NCBI GenBank assembly: GCA_934899185.1
Contig: CAKXYI010000001.1
Span: forward strand, 372,001-436,000
Direction of reading: 5' to 3'
DNA length: 64,000 nt
Origin: an uncultured Lachnospiraceae bacterium
Lineage (GTDB): Bacteria; Bacillota; Clostridia; Lachnospirales; Lachnospiraceae
The notes under the pieces are model-generated. The model was not told the DNA's origin and ran no database searches. It saw nothing but the letters and a program-made list of their open reading frames with translations. Of this stretch, positions 8,861 through 17,549 are shown piece after piece (the first letter of the stretch is position 1; each line of letters begins with the position of its first letter). The translations under genes were made by a program, and so were the position numbers.

Positions 8861-9274
8861 TTATTCTACTCCTTGTACTAATTCAATGATTCCTATTCTG
8901 CTATGCATCAAAAATGCAACCTCTGCATGACTAGAAATAACAGGTGCTTTTTCTATATCCTTAAAAATCAAAAATCCTATCTCTTTTAATTTGCTTATAG
9001 CCGCTTGTAGATTGTCCACTTTATAACATATATGATAAGGCGTGTTCACATACTTTTTCATAAGCGGACATAATTCCGATTCTCGAGTCGGTTCTATTAA
9101 CTCGATACATTCTCCTTTACCTTTTAAAAAACATAAATAAGATTTTCGAATTTCATCATATTTTTTTTCAGTAACTAATTCAAATCCTAACTGTTGATAT
9201 AGCGAAAGCGTTTTGTCAATATTCTTAACCAAATATCCTATATGATGAGTTTCTCCTATAATAGTTTGCATCAT
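8861..9274 (-). CDS. VOC-superfamily protein (glyoxalase / methylmalonyl-CoA epimerase-like)
   Basis: A 137-residue single VOC module pair. HHIGYLV at the start and YHICYKV at about 82-88 supply two metal-ligand histidines, GECIELIEP supplies a glutamate, and the last strand IGIIELVQ gives the fourth ligand position. This is the ligand pattern of glyoxalase I and methylmalonyl-CoA epimerase. The start overlaps the ACP stop codon (ATGATG, first ATG at 9274), so the two are translationally coupled. In ACP/FkbH operons such proteins may epimerise or rearrange the carrier-bound acyl group; this is inference. Confidence 0.75.
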   Translation of the reverse strand: MMQTIIGETHHIGYLVKNIDKTLSLYQQLGFELVTEKKYDEIRKSYLCFLKGKGECIELIEPTRESELCPLMKKYVNTPYHICYKVDNLQAAISKLKEIGFLIFKDIEKAPVISSHAEVAFLMHSRIGIIELVQGVE

Positions 9275-9507
9275 ATTTTCTCCCTAATAGCAGCTACAAT
9301 ATCACCGACATTTTTCATTGCGACTATCTCATCAATTTCAAAACTAACATCAAATTCATCCTGCACAGCCGCTAAAATGCTTATCTGCATCAGACTATCC
9401 CATTCCTCTATATCAGCAGGGCTCATTTGATCTGATAAAGCAATTTCTTCGTCAAATAAATCCGAAAAAATTTCTTCTAACTTTTTAACTATTTCTTCTC
9501 TTCTCAT
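9271..9507 (-). CDS. Acyl carrier protein
   Basis: A 78-residue acidic protein with the phosphopantetheine attachment motif EEWDSLMQI, in which S38 is the modified serine. The helix II continuation and closing helix (VGDIVAAIREKI) match stand-alone acyl carrier proteins of specialised pathways, not fatty-acid AcpP, which has DSLD. AAAGGAG lies 9 bases before the ATG. It starts directly after the deacetylase gene (1 base) and overlaps the VOC gene, so it is the head of an ACP-VOC-GNAT-FkbH acyl module. It needs a phosphopantetheinyl transferase that is not in the window. Confidence 0.9.
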   Translation of the reverse strand: MRREEIVKKLEEIFSDLFDEEIALSDQMSPADIEEWDSLMQISILAAVQDEFDVSFEIDEIVAMKNVGDIVAAIREKI

Positions 9508-9508
9508 T

Positions 9509-10474
9509 TTACATATTCTCCTTTATTTTTTTGTAATTTTTACTTTTCGGTGGGAAATCATTGCAATCTAAACGTGGTAATTCTAATGCCTTATCTTTTC
9601 CAATCTGTGCCACTCTGGCTTCTGTAGTTAGCCCAACACACGCCCCTTGCGTCTTGATATAGTCCAAAACATCTTGGTTATAATTTCCATATGGGTAATT
9701 CATTACCCACCGTTTTCTATCTATAAACTCATCTAATGTATCTAACGCTAATGCGATATCCTGTTGCATTTGATCTTTGGACAAATTTCCTAGCCAATAA
9801 TGATCATATCCATGCAAACCGATAAACATGCCATGACGCTTCATTGTACGGATCTGTTCTTCTGTCATATATAGTTCATAAGCCAACTGTTCTTCTGTAA
9901 CGCCAACATACCTTTTAAACAGATCACTGGATATCTGATTACGCAATCGCTCCGGCAGAACAGTCTGTAGCATCCTCTTAACAAAAATTGTTTCCTTACA
10001 ATCCCATCGGTTTGCCACCGCATATTGCTTCCAAAGATCTTCCGTTTCCGGGAAATCGAATTCTTTTCCCCTATAGAAATCCATTTGTTTCTTCACATCT
10101 TGGACCAATTCATAAATGTCTGCGCTAGCAAGCATATAATGAATTTTATTTACATCCAATAACTGATGTGTAGCAAAGGTTTTTCCCGGGATGAAAAATG
10201 ATCCCTGCACGCCAAATTCTTCTAATAAGGGCAATGCATAGATATAGTTGTCCACATAACCATCATCAAACGTCAATAATAACGCTTTTAAAGGTAACTC
10301 GCATTTTCCCTCAACAGCATCCATCACCTGTTCCATCGTTACAATGTTAAAATTCTTCTTCATATATTCCAATTGCCGACGAAACAACGGCTGATCTAGT
10401 CCTTTTATTTCCGGATACCGACTATGTGTAATATCTCTTGTATAATGGTACATTGATATATATAGTTCCTGCAT
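9509..10474 (-). CDS. Polysaccharide deacetylase (NodB-fold, CE4-like)
   Basis: A 321-residue protein with the NodB motif 1 TFDDGYVDN (D70, D71) and a motif 2 variant HGYDHYWLG. The PYGNYNQ motif near residue 255 corresponds to the family's RxPxG/Y segment. An inserted region at about 115-200 lengthens it relative to a minimal domain. There is no signal peptide, so it probably acts in the cytoplasm on a sugar nucleotide or lipid-linked sugar, unlike secreted peptidoglycan deacetylases. Removing an N-acetyl group would free an amine for the ACP-dependent acyl module directly downstream; this link is inference. RBS AGGAGG is 5 bases before the start. Confidence 0.82.
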   Translation of the reverse strand: MQELYISMYHYTRDITHSRYPEIKGLDQPLFRRQLEYMKKNFNIVTMEQVMDAVEGKCELPLKALLLTFDDGYVDNYIYALPLLEEFGVQGSFFIPGKTFATHQLLDVNKIHYMLASADIYELVQDVKKQMDFYRGKEFDFPETEDLWKQYAVANRWDCKETIFVKRMLQTVLPERLRNQISSDLFKRYVGVTEEQLAYELYMTEEQIRTMKRHGMFIGLHGYDHYWLGNLSKDQMQQDIALALDTLDEFIDRKRWVMNYPYGNYNQDVLDYIKTQGACVGLTTEARVAQIGKDKALELPRLDCNDFPPKSKNYKKIKENM

Positions 10475-10518
10475 CTTTTCCTCCTATCCTACATCTATTG
10501 ATGTTTCTTTGCCTTTCG

Positions 10519-11946
10519 CTATTCTAAATTAAAATTTGGCTTGCCATACCGCCTATATAAAACATACGCTATTAACGCAATAATGCCCTCACATATAAAA
10601 CCAATCAAAATTCTGTATAGCAGTGAATCTAAACACGCATGCAAAACAAATGTCATACCCAACATCAATATAACAATGGCTATAACAAAAGCATTATCTG
10701 TTACATTTTTCTTTAATACCGAATTGACGATTATCATATGAAAAAACAACAATGCCAAATATGACAACAAGGTTGACACTGCACCAAACTGATACCCAAA
10801 TCGTTTTAAAAACAATATATTCAAAAAAACATTGACAATAGCTGCCATAATTGTTCCAACTGATATTAGCATTGTCTTTTTATAGAAAAACTCAACATTA
10901 ACATATAGAGTATATGCAAAATTAATAAATGTAGCATATACAACCCACATGACCATAGGAATACCTTCCCAATAATCTTTTGCTCCAACGGCTTTTATAA
11001 TTTCTGGAGATATTGCTAATACACCAATAGTAACTACACAATACATTAGCAAATAATATTTCTGGACATAGCGGATTGTTTCATTAGCGCCCTTTTTTAA
11101 CTGGCGAAATAGCCACGGTCCAAACACATTGTTCATTGCTTCCATCATTACCTGTATCATCATTCCCAACGTATAGACCAGACTGTAAATTCCACTGGCA
11201 GAAGCACTGATCATACTATTGATCATTACTTTGTCTGCACTTGATAGTACCATATGGGATAAGTTATGCGGAATTAAAGGAACACCAAATTCCAACGCAT
11301 AGCGCACATGGTCTTTTTTCATAGTCCAATGTCCTCGTCTCGCCAATCGGAAATAAACAAAAATTCCGATAAGCAAAGTCGGCATCATTGCCCCTATAAT
11401 TCTCCCCCAAAACTTTGAAGTTCTGAATATAGTCTCTATAAGTACAACGGATAATGCAAAATTCCCCAGTGCAACGCTTAGACTCATTGCCATATTCTTT
11501 TTGTACTCATAATAGAAATTATACTCGGCTGACCTATATGAAATAATAAACAGAGCATAACTGTAGAGCAACATGATATTCGTTGTCAGCCGGTCCATTC
11601 CAAGAGCCACCTGGATAAGCGGAAAAACAAGGTTGATGATCAGCACTACACCAACAGAAAATATCGTTGTAAATAACAGACTAGATGTAATATATTCATC
11701 AGCATCTTCTTCATGGTCTAATCTCCCCTTGCCAACAGCCCCAACGAAATCCAACCCCAGGATGATCATAAAGATATTTACATAGGTCATAAAGACATCT
11801 ACCTGACCATACTCGCTAGTCGTAAGTAAGCGCGAAAATACCGGGATACTGATCAAGTTTACTGCCTTAACTAATACCGTTCCAAGTAAACTAAGCGAAC
11901 CTGTTTTTAAAACCTTATTTATTAACACATTTCCTTCTTGTTTCAT
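10519..11946 (-). CDS. Oligosaccharide flippase (Wzx/MOP superfamily)
   Basis: A 475-residue protein with about 12-14 membrane helices. The opening VLKTGSLSLLGTVLVKAVNLISIPVFSRLLTTSEYG is typical of polysaccharide flippases, with the cytoplasmic 'R.L...eyG' signature. It would move an undecaprenyl-linked sugar or oligosaccharide across the membrane. It sits between a GT-C gene and the deacetylase gene. The ATG at 11946 has only a weak upstream site; AGAAGGAA lies just after it, 2 bases before a GTG, which is too close to be a better start. The right operon has its own flippase at 35616-36833. Confidence 0.9.
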   Translation of the reverse strand: MKQEGNVLINKVLKTGSLSLLGTVLVKAVNLISIPVFSRLLTTSEYGQVDVFMTYVNIFMIILGLDFVGAVGKGRLDHEEDADEYITSSLLFTTIFSVGVVLIINLVFPLIQVALGMDRLTTNIMLLYSYALFIISYRSAEYNFYYEYKKNMAMSLSVALGNFALSVVLIETIFRTSKFWGRIIGAMMPTLLIGIFVYFRLARRGHWTMKKDHVRYALEFGVPLIPHNLSHMVLSSADKVMINSMISASASGIYSLVYTLGMMIQVMMEAMNNVFGPWLFRQLKKGANETIRYVQKYYLLMYCVVTIGVLAISPEIIKAVGAKDYWEGIPMVMWVVYATFINFAYTLYVNVEFFYKKTMLISVGTIMAAIVNVFLNILFLKRFGYQFGAVSTLLSYLALLFFHMIIVNSVLKKNVTDNAFVIAIVILMLGMTFVLHACLDSLLYRILIGFICEGIIALIAYVLYRRYGKPNFNLE

Positions 11947-11962
11947 TATTTACGCTCATTTC

Positions 11963-14020
11963 TTACTTTAATAAAAACAAACCATTTTCATTTTCCAGAT
12001 ATATCTCTACGCTATAGGTACCCATTTCATTCTCTGGTAATTCTATTACACTTTCAAATTGTGAATATAGTCCATGACATAAATCTGACTCGTTCTTATC
12101 ATCATTCCTTGACAATGTAGCCATATACCAACGACTTGTCTCATCATTCTCATTTATAAGTTTAATATATACTTTTTCTAAATATGAATTGGTATCATCT
12201 TGATATGCATAGCCCGATATATTTATCATATTATCAATACGTTTTTCATCAATCTGAGTGTCAAACGTATCATCACTAACTTCAGGTGTTTCACCAGACA
12301 AATCATATTCTTCATAAAATTGATATATATTAAGTTGATCTAATTGCATAACCAGTTGGATTTTTGCATTAGGATTATAATTCTCCCGAATGTACTCCAA
12401 CATTACATTCTTGTTCTGGTCTGTGTATTTTGATGTAACATAATAAATCACATCACTATCCGTTATTTCTGCATATAGGTTATCAATGTTATATTTCTTC
12501 AATTCGTCCTCATATATTTTTATATGATTCATATTCTGCCGATAAATATTGCTATAAAAGTTTTTTTCAATCACTTGTAGCGGTAAGAAACACGGATATG
12601 TAGTATTCGTATCAGCCGCTTCTACTACATACAAATGCTCTTTGTCATTTGAAAGCAATGAATTATCACGATAATTATTTTTATAATGCTCTTCTTCTAT
12701 CGTTGAGGACATGGGTAACGCATTTCCATAATATGAATTTGAAAGCAGTTCACCAGAAAATACATTACAAAAAGTGATCCCTACAAGGATTGTAGCAATC
12801 CCTAACCCCACTTTTGTTTTCTTTTGACATTGTGAGAAATCTGCAAAATATAATACAACAAAAACTACCCCAAGCATTAATACGGCATCAATGTGATGCT
12901 GTGTTCTTCCCGCCTTCATCATATAGACATAGCAGAAAATAAAATCTGACGTCATTACCGCTAGAGTTATGAAATTCCAGCGACAATAAATCAAAAAGCA
13001 CGCCAGCATTACAACCAAAAATACAAATGTCACCGTATTACTTTCCAAATAATTAAATAGATTTCTTATCGCACTGATAAGAAAATTATTTTGCGATGCC
13101 TCATTTTGGGGTATCAATCCTGCGATCTGCTTATACAAATTTTGCGTAAGTCGCTCAGAATCTCCTCTATTCGCATTGACAAACCACATTGTGTAATCAT
13201 TGTAAGAAATTCCTAAGTCTTTGTATCCATCTTCATATGTCTCATAATCTGGTATTACATAGTCGACCACAGCGGCTCTGGCAGAATTATATGCAAGATA
13301 CCCCTCCCATTTTTCATCCTGTCCATAATGCCAAAGACTATATTTTGTAATCCCCCAACACATAGTCAAAAGTGCTATTCCAACACACCCAAATGTGACC
13401 ATTTGTTTTAACACTTGTTTTTTATCTTTTAACTTAACGCTTGAAAGAACAACCGCTCCAAAGAAGATAGCAGAAACCATCAAAAAATAGTTCATACTCA
13501 AACGTATGATCATTCCCATAAACAGAAAGAACACACCTCCAAGAAAATCCACGTATTTTCTTTTATGTTCTATCGCATTTAAAAGGACTATATAGCCCGC
13601 TATCATAAGAATGCCAGCCGTCTTAGAAAACGTCAGGCGGATCATAAATTCATATGTCAAAAATAGTGCCAGACCAAATAACCACGTTCCATAGTTCTTG
13701 TTTCTTTTCAACAAGATTACATCCACCCATATCATTGCACATATAATAAGAATGTATTGTAAAACTGCATACCATGCTATAGATGGAAAGATATGTAACA
13801 GCCACACCAGCATCTTGCCCCATATGATACTGCTGTATAATAATTGACTTTCATACTGTCCATTAACTCCGCCGTATAACAAGTTGCACATATCATAATC
13901 GTCACTTTTCATTGTAGGTTCAAAAAGTAAAAAGATTATAATAACTGCCAGCAAATTGAGCAATATAGATATAAGAAGTGGTGCATTCTTGGTCTTTTTC
14001 TCTATTCTCTCATATAGCAT
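11963..14020 (-). CDS. GT-C-like multispanning membrane protein, large
   Basis: A 685-residue membrane protein. Helix 1 (about 14-34) is followed by KSDDYDM (about 38-44), the acidic GT-C position, then about ten helices to residue about 435, then an external C-terminal domain of about 240 residues ending in short beta-rich segments. It resembles the protein at 4509-6089 in layout and motif but has the extra external domain. The S/D-D-Y motif is shared with GtrII/DUF6056-type glucosyltransferases, although I cannot confirm membership. It lies between neuC and the flippase, so transfer of a nonulosonate-containing or related unit on the outer face is possible. RBS GGAG is about 12 bases upstream of the ATG. 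Confidence 0.6.
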   Translation of the reverse strand: MLYERIEKKTKNAPLLISILLNLLAVIIIFLLFEPTMKSDDYDMCNLLYGGVNGQYESQLLYSSIIWGKMLVWLLHIFPSIAWYAVLQYILIICAMIWVDVILLKRNKNYGTWLFGLALFLTYEFMIRLTFSKTAGILMIAGYIVLLNAIEHKRKYVDFLGGVFFLFMGMIIRLSMNYFLMVSAIFFGAVVLSSVKLKDKKQVLKQMVTFGCVGIALLTMCWGITKYSLWHYGQDEKWEGYLAYNSARAAVVDYVIPDYETYEDGYKDLGISYNDYTMWFVNANRGDSERLTQNLYKQIAGLIPQNEASQNNFLISAIRNLFNYLESNTVTFVFLVVMLACFLIYCRWNFITLAVMTSDFIFCYVYMMKAGRTQHHIDAVLMLGVVFVVLYFADFSQCQKKTKVGLGIATILVGITFCNVFSGELLSNSYYGNALPMSSTIEEEHYKNNYRDNSLLSNDKEHLYVVEAADTNTTYPCFLPLQVIEKNFYSNIYRQNMNHIKIYEDELKKYNIDNLYAEITDSDVIYYVTSKYTDQNKNVMLEYIRENYNPNAKIQLVMQLDQLNIYQFYEEYDLSGETPEVSDDTFDTQIDEKRIDNMINISGYAYQDDTNSYLEKVYIKLINENDETSRWYMATLSRNDDKNESDLCHGLYSQFESVIELPENEMGTYSVEIYLENENGLFLLK

Positions 14021-14046
14021 GCCATCTAACTTCTCCTATTTTCCTA

Positions 14047-15201
14047 TTACAGATCATAAAACCTCTTCGGCTCTTTAATATCATCCTGTAATTTTTCTAA
14101 TAATTGCTTTGTTTTCTTATAATAATTCTCTGCTGTATGCTCCTTATAGTACGGGTTTACAGGTTTGATCGTCGCATACACCTCAAGTACCTTATCCAAA
14201 GCATCCGAAATGTCTTTTTGCTTACAAGGTACATCTATAACACTATTTCCTCTCACACGTCCATCTTGGCGATTTCCTATATTGATTGTATAAATTCCAA
14301 GGCTCGGTGCTTCAATAATACCTGAAGATGAATTACCAACAAGGGCTATGCTGTGTTTCAACAAGTAATGATATGCATCCGTATGCAGGTTTTCAAAATA
14401 CACAGCATTTTTCTTACTTTCCACAAACTCCTTTACTCGTTTGCGTATGATATCAGAATGCGTATCTGCATTAGTCCCCAAAAAAACATACTGATATCCT
14501 CTATGTTCCTCCACCGCAGCCAAGACTTGTTCAATTTGTACCAAGGGATTTTCAGTGGTTAAGGTTTCCGGGTGAAATAACACAACAAAATACTGCCGAT
14601 CTTGCAGATTCGTCACACAATCCGGAACATTCTTTAAATCTATCTCCAAGCAATTTTCTGCTCCTAGTGCTCCCAAATAGAATACCCGTTCCGGCTGTTC
14701 TCCCAGTTGTATAACCCTTTTCCTGTACTCGTCCGTAGCAGTATAATGATACAAACTCATTTTAGTAATACTGTGGCGTATAAACTCATCATAATTTGCA
14801 AAGGTCGCCTCTCCACCATGAATATGCAAAATCGGTATCTTCTGCATGGCTGCTGCTATAGCAACAGAAAGCATCTCATACCGATCTCCTAAGATCATCA
14901 GCAGGTCCAACTTTACTCGCGCAAAATAGTCTGCGAAATCTTCCTGTATCTCTGACATCATATGTATGATGCTGACATCTGAATGCGTATCAATGTTTGT
15001 TTTAACTTCGATATCTACGTGAAACCCATCCTGATATATTAAATCCACCTGATGTCCATATTCATCATCCAAAAGGGCTCCTGTGGTTAATATCTTTAAG
15101 TCAATTTCTGAATCCTGCTCTAATAATTTCAGAAAGTTTTTCATAATACCGTAGTCTGCCCTAGACCCTGTCGCAAAAGCGACTGTATATTTCTTACTCA
15201 T
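14047..15201 (-). CDS. neuC: UDP-N-acetylglucosamine 2-epimerase (hydrolysing), NeuC type
   Basis: A 384-residue protein with the hydrolysing-epimerase N-terminal motif FATGSRADYG and GDRYEML, HIHGGE and GNSSSGIIEAPS, which surround the nucleotide site. It converts UDP-GlcNAc (or a related UDP sugar) to free ManNAc-type sugar plus UDP, the first step toward a nonulosonic acid. Co-occurrence with neuB, neuA and neuD in overlapping order defines the pathway. No 4,6-dehydratase/aminotransferase pair of the LegB/LegC kind is present, so Neu5Ac is the simplest product. The legionaminic acid pathway also uses a homologous enzyme (LegG), so the exact sugar is not fixed. It overlaps neuA by 8 bases. 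Confidence 0.88.
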   Translation of the reverse strand: MSKKYTVAFATGSRADYGIMKNFLKLLEQDSEIDLKILTTGALLDDEYGHQVDLIYQDGFHVDIEVKTNIDTHSDVSIIHMMSEIQEDFADYFARVKLDLLMILGDRYEMLSVAIAAAMQKIPILHIHGGEATFANYDEFIRHSITKMSLYHYTATDEYRKRVIQLGEQPERVFYLGALGAENCLEIDLKNVPDCVTNLQDRQYFVVLFHPETLTTENPLVQIEQVLAAVEEHRGYQYVFLGTNADTHSDIIRKRVKEFVESKKNAVYFENLHTDAYHYLLKHSIALVGNSSSGIIEAPSLGIYTINIGNRQDGRVRGNSVIDVPCKQKDISDALDKVLEVYATIKPVNPYYKEHTAENYYKKTKQLLEKLQDDIKEPKRFYDL

Positions 15202-15883
15202 TCTTGCCTCTCATCATCAAAACTTTTGCCAGTTCATAATCTATCTGATCGTCAATATCCGCCGAACTATATTTATCCATAATATATCCAACACTTCTTT
15301 CTCCGAAAAAGTGCTTCTGTTCCAGATAGGCATCTGGCTTTGCAATAAATATCGCCCCATTCGGACTATATTCCTTATATCCTTGACGACGATAAGTAGA
15401 AAAATCCGTATCAAAATGTTTCAGACTCATATCCTCTTCAATAGGTCTCACTAGCACTGAGGCATGTTCTGCTTCCTTAACAGATGCCAAAAAGTCAAAT
15501 TTTTCTAATTTTTCTTCAAATAATTGCACTGCTTCTCTAATATGTTCTTCATTCCTCAGTGGAGAAGTGGGCTGTAATAGGACAAAATAATCTATATCTC
15601 CCATTTTTTTCAAAATGTTTTCCACAACCATATATGTTGTAGCCGTATCCGATGCCAGTTCTTCGTCTCGCATCATTACTTCCGCACCATAGTCTTTTGC
15701 AATTTCTGCATATCTTTCCGAGTCGGTAGATACAATAACCCTTGAAAACACTTCAGCCTTTAGGGCTGCTTCAATAGAGTATGCCATAAGTGGCTTTCCA
15801 CATAAATCAATAATATTTTTGTTTTTCAGTCCCTTTGATCCCGCTCTCGCCGGAATAATCGCAACGATATTTTTCAATTTCAT
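15194..15883 (-). CDS. neuA: CMP-nonulosonate (N-acylneuraminate) cytidylyltransferase
   Basis: A 229-residue nucleotidyltransferase with IPARAGSKGLKNKN, the CTP-binding loop of CMP-sialate synthases, and LLQPTSPLRNEEHI. It activates the nine-carbon acid to its CMP form, the donor of sialyltransferases. Its length equals the minimal catalytic domain without the C-terminal esterase domain seen in some NeuA proteins. It overlaps the neuB stop by an ATGA junction, with GGGAG a few bases before. Family members also act on legionaminic and pseudaminic acids, so the substrate is inferred from neighbours. Confidence 0.87.
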   Translation of the reverse strand: MKLKNIVAIIPARAGSKGLKNKNIIDLCGKPLMAYSIEAALKAEVFSRVIVSTDSERYAEIAKDYGAEVMMRDEELASDTATTYMVVENILKKMGDIDYFVLLQPTSPLRNEEHIREAVQLFEEKLEKFDFLASVKEAEHASVLVRPIEEDMSLKHFDTDFSTYRRQGYKEYSPNGAIFIAKPDAYLEQKHFFGERSVGYIMDKYSSADIDDQIDYELAKVLMMRGKNE

Positions 15884-16917
15884 TCATCTCCCTGCCACTC
15901 AAATTCTGAATGTATGATTAATTCATCCTCTTGAAAATCTTGTTCAGCAACCTTTCCCATGATTTCATCCCATTTCATCGGACTGATTCCATTTCCCGGT
16001 CTTTTACATGTAATCGTCTCTTCTGTAAATCTTTCGCCCTGCTTGATATTTCTCTTGGCAACAATCGACTTTCGAGCAACTATTTTATTCTTTCTTTCAG
16101 AAGGAGTAACTTTCTTTTTTCCATCGCCTTTCATCACTTCTATTCGGCGAACATTTTCACATAACTCTTTTAACTCTTCTGGTGTTGCGGATGCTTTATG
16201 ATCCGGTCCCGGAAGATTTTTATCTAGGGTAAAGTGCTTTTCAATCATACAAATATCCAACATAGCAGCCCCTATCGCAGCAACTGCTCCAACAGAATGA
16301 TCTGAAAATCCTATTTTCAAATCTGGGAATTCCTTATGTAACTCACTAATGGCAGAAACATTCACATCGCAGTCCGGTGTTGGATATTCTGTATTACAGT
16401 GCAAAATAACAATATCCTGTTTACAGCCAGCCTCACGCTTTAAAATATCCACACAAGTATGCATCTCATCAATCGTTGCCATTCCTGATGATAAAATAAT
16501 CATCTTATGATCACACTTGTACTGTGCAATTTTGCGCAAATATGGCAAATTAGTCACTTCACCAGATGGTATCTTCCACATAGTTTGCCCGCACTCTTCC
16601 AAGAACTCCACTGATCCCATATCAAACGGTGTAGAAAATACTTCCAATCCCAGAGACTGCGCATACTCACGAAGTTCCAGAAAATCCGCTCTGGGGAGTT
16701 CCAACTTACGGGTCATTTCCAACTGCGAATCTTCGGTTCCCGTAGTTTTTTCCTGATATTTTGCCTTAGGAGCATATTTAGAAATCAGCGCATCTGCACT
16801 GAATGTTTGGAATTTGATTGCATCTGCCCCACACTCTTTTGCCTTGGCAACCATTTTTCGCGCCAGTTCTTTGCTTCCGTTATGATTGCAGCCAATTTCT
16901 GCTATTATCTTTATCAT
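15880..16917 (-). CDS. neuB: N-acetylneuraminate (nonulosonate) synthase
   Basis: A 345-residue protein with the NeuB barrel (EIGCNHNG, KFQTFSADALI, SDHSVG, EKHFTLDKNLPGPDH) and a C-terminal SAF antifreeze-like domain (about 285-345, AKRNIKQGERF and RPGNGISP). It condenses the N-acylmannosamine product of NeuC with phosphoenolpyruvate. The full family length and all recognisable metal/PEP motifs are present. It overlaps neuD and neuA by four bases each and has AAAGGA about 7 bases before the start. Confidence 0.9.
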   Translation of the reverse strand: MIKIIAEIGCNHNGSKELARKMVAKAKECGADAIKFQTFSADALISKYAPKAKYQEKTTGTEDSQLEMTRKLELPRADFLELREYAQSLGLEVFSTPFDMGSVEFLEECGQTMWKIPSGEVTNLPYLRKIAQYKCDHKMIILSSGMATIDEMHTCVDILKREAGCKQDIVILHCNTEYPTPDCDVNVSAISELHKEFPDLKIGFSDHSVGAVAAIGAAMLDICMIEKHFTLDKNLPGPDHKASATPEELKELCENVRRIEVMKGDGKKKVTPSERKNKIVARKSIVAKRNIKQGERFTEETITCKRPGNGISPMKWDEIMGKVAEQDFQEDELIIHSEFEWQGDE

Positions 16918-17543
16918 ATACTGTCCTTTCTCCCAATTACTTTCGCTGGAATCCCCGCTACTGTTGTGTTCGACTCCACATCACGAACCACTACTGCACC
17001 TGCTCCCACAGTAGACCAAGCCCCTATTTTTAGTTGTCCGATTGTCACAGATGAACTACCAACAAATGCCCCATCCTCAACATAAACATCTCCATTCAAT
17101 ACCGAATTCGTTGAGATATTTACATGTCGCTCCAAATGGCATCCATGCTCTAAAAGAGCCTTCGTATTCACAATGCAATTATCTCCTACGACTGCATTGC
17201 TATTAACAATCGCCATCTTACCTATAAAACATCCATTTCCCACATCAGCATGTGGTGAGACGATAGCCGTTCTATCCACTACATTCACCAGACGTAAATT
17301 CAATTTCTGTAATCGTTCAAACCATTCTTTTCTGGCTGCATTATTGCCTATTGCAATAATATAGACATATTTTTCTTTTTGATCCAATTCTTCTAACGAG
17401 TTGGCTAAAATTGGATAGCCCAAATGTTCCTTGTCCTTCTTATACTCATCCAAAAAACCAACCATTTCATAATTGAAATAATCTACGGAATCTAATACCG
17501 ACTTGGCATATCCGCCAGCGCCTATAATAATTAATTTTTCCAT
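16914..17543 (-). CDS. neuD: NeuD-like sugar O- or N-acetyltransferase (left-handed beta-helix)
   Basis: A 209-residue protein with an N-terminal nucleotide-sugar-binding fold (LIIIGAGGYAKSVLDSVDY) and a C-terminal hexapeptide-repeat helix (about 90-205: IVSPHADVG, VVGDNCIVN, STVGAGAVVV, VAGIPAKV). The terminal AGIPAKV is characteristic of NeuD/PglD acetyltransferases. In sialic acid operons NeuD O-acetylates the sugar or stabilises NeuB; PglD-type relatives N-acetylate 4-amino sugars. Because this operon also makes a 4-amino sugar through WecE, either substrate is possible. The ribosome site is weak (AAGAG). Confidence 0.85.
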   Translation of the reverse strand: MEKLIIIGAGGYAKSVLDSVDYFNYEMVGFLDEYKKDKEHLGYPILANSLEELDQKEKYVYIIAIGNNAARKEWFERLQKLNLRLVNVVDRTAIVSPHADVGNGCFIGKMAIVNSNAVVGDNCIVNTKALLEHGCHLERHVNISTNSVLNGDVYVEDGAFVGSSSVTIGQLKIGAWSTVGAGAVVVRDVESNTTVAGIPAKVIGRKDSI

Positions 17544-17549
17544 AATCTC

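Noticed and set aside
14047..15201. NeuC read as the non-hydrolysing UDP-GlcNAc 2-epimerase (WecB).
   Set aside because: The GSRADYG start and the overlap with neuA/neuB fit the hydrolysing enzyme. WecB would need a ManNAcA dehydrogenase partner, which is absent.
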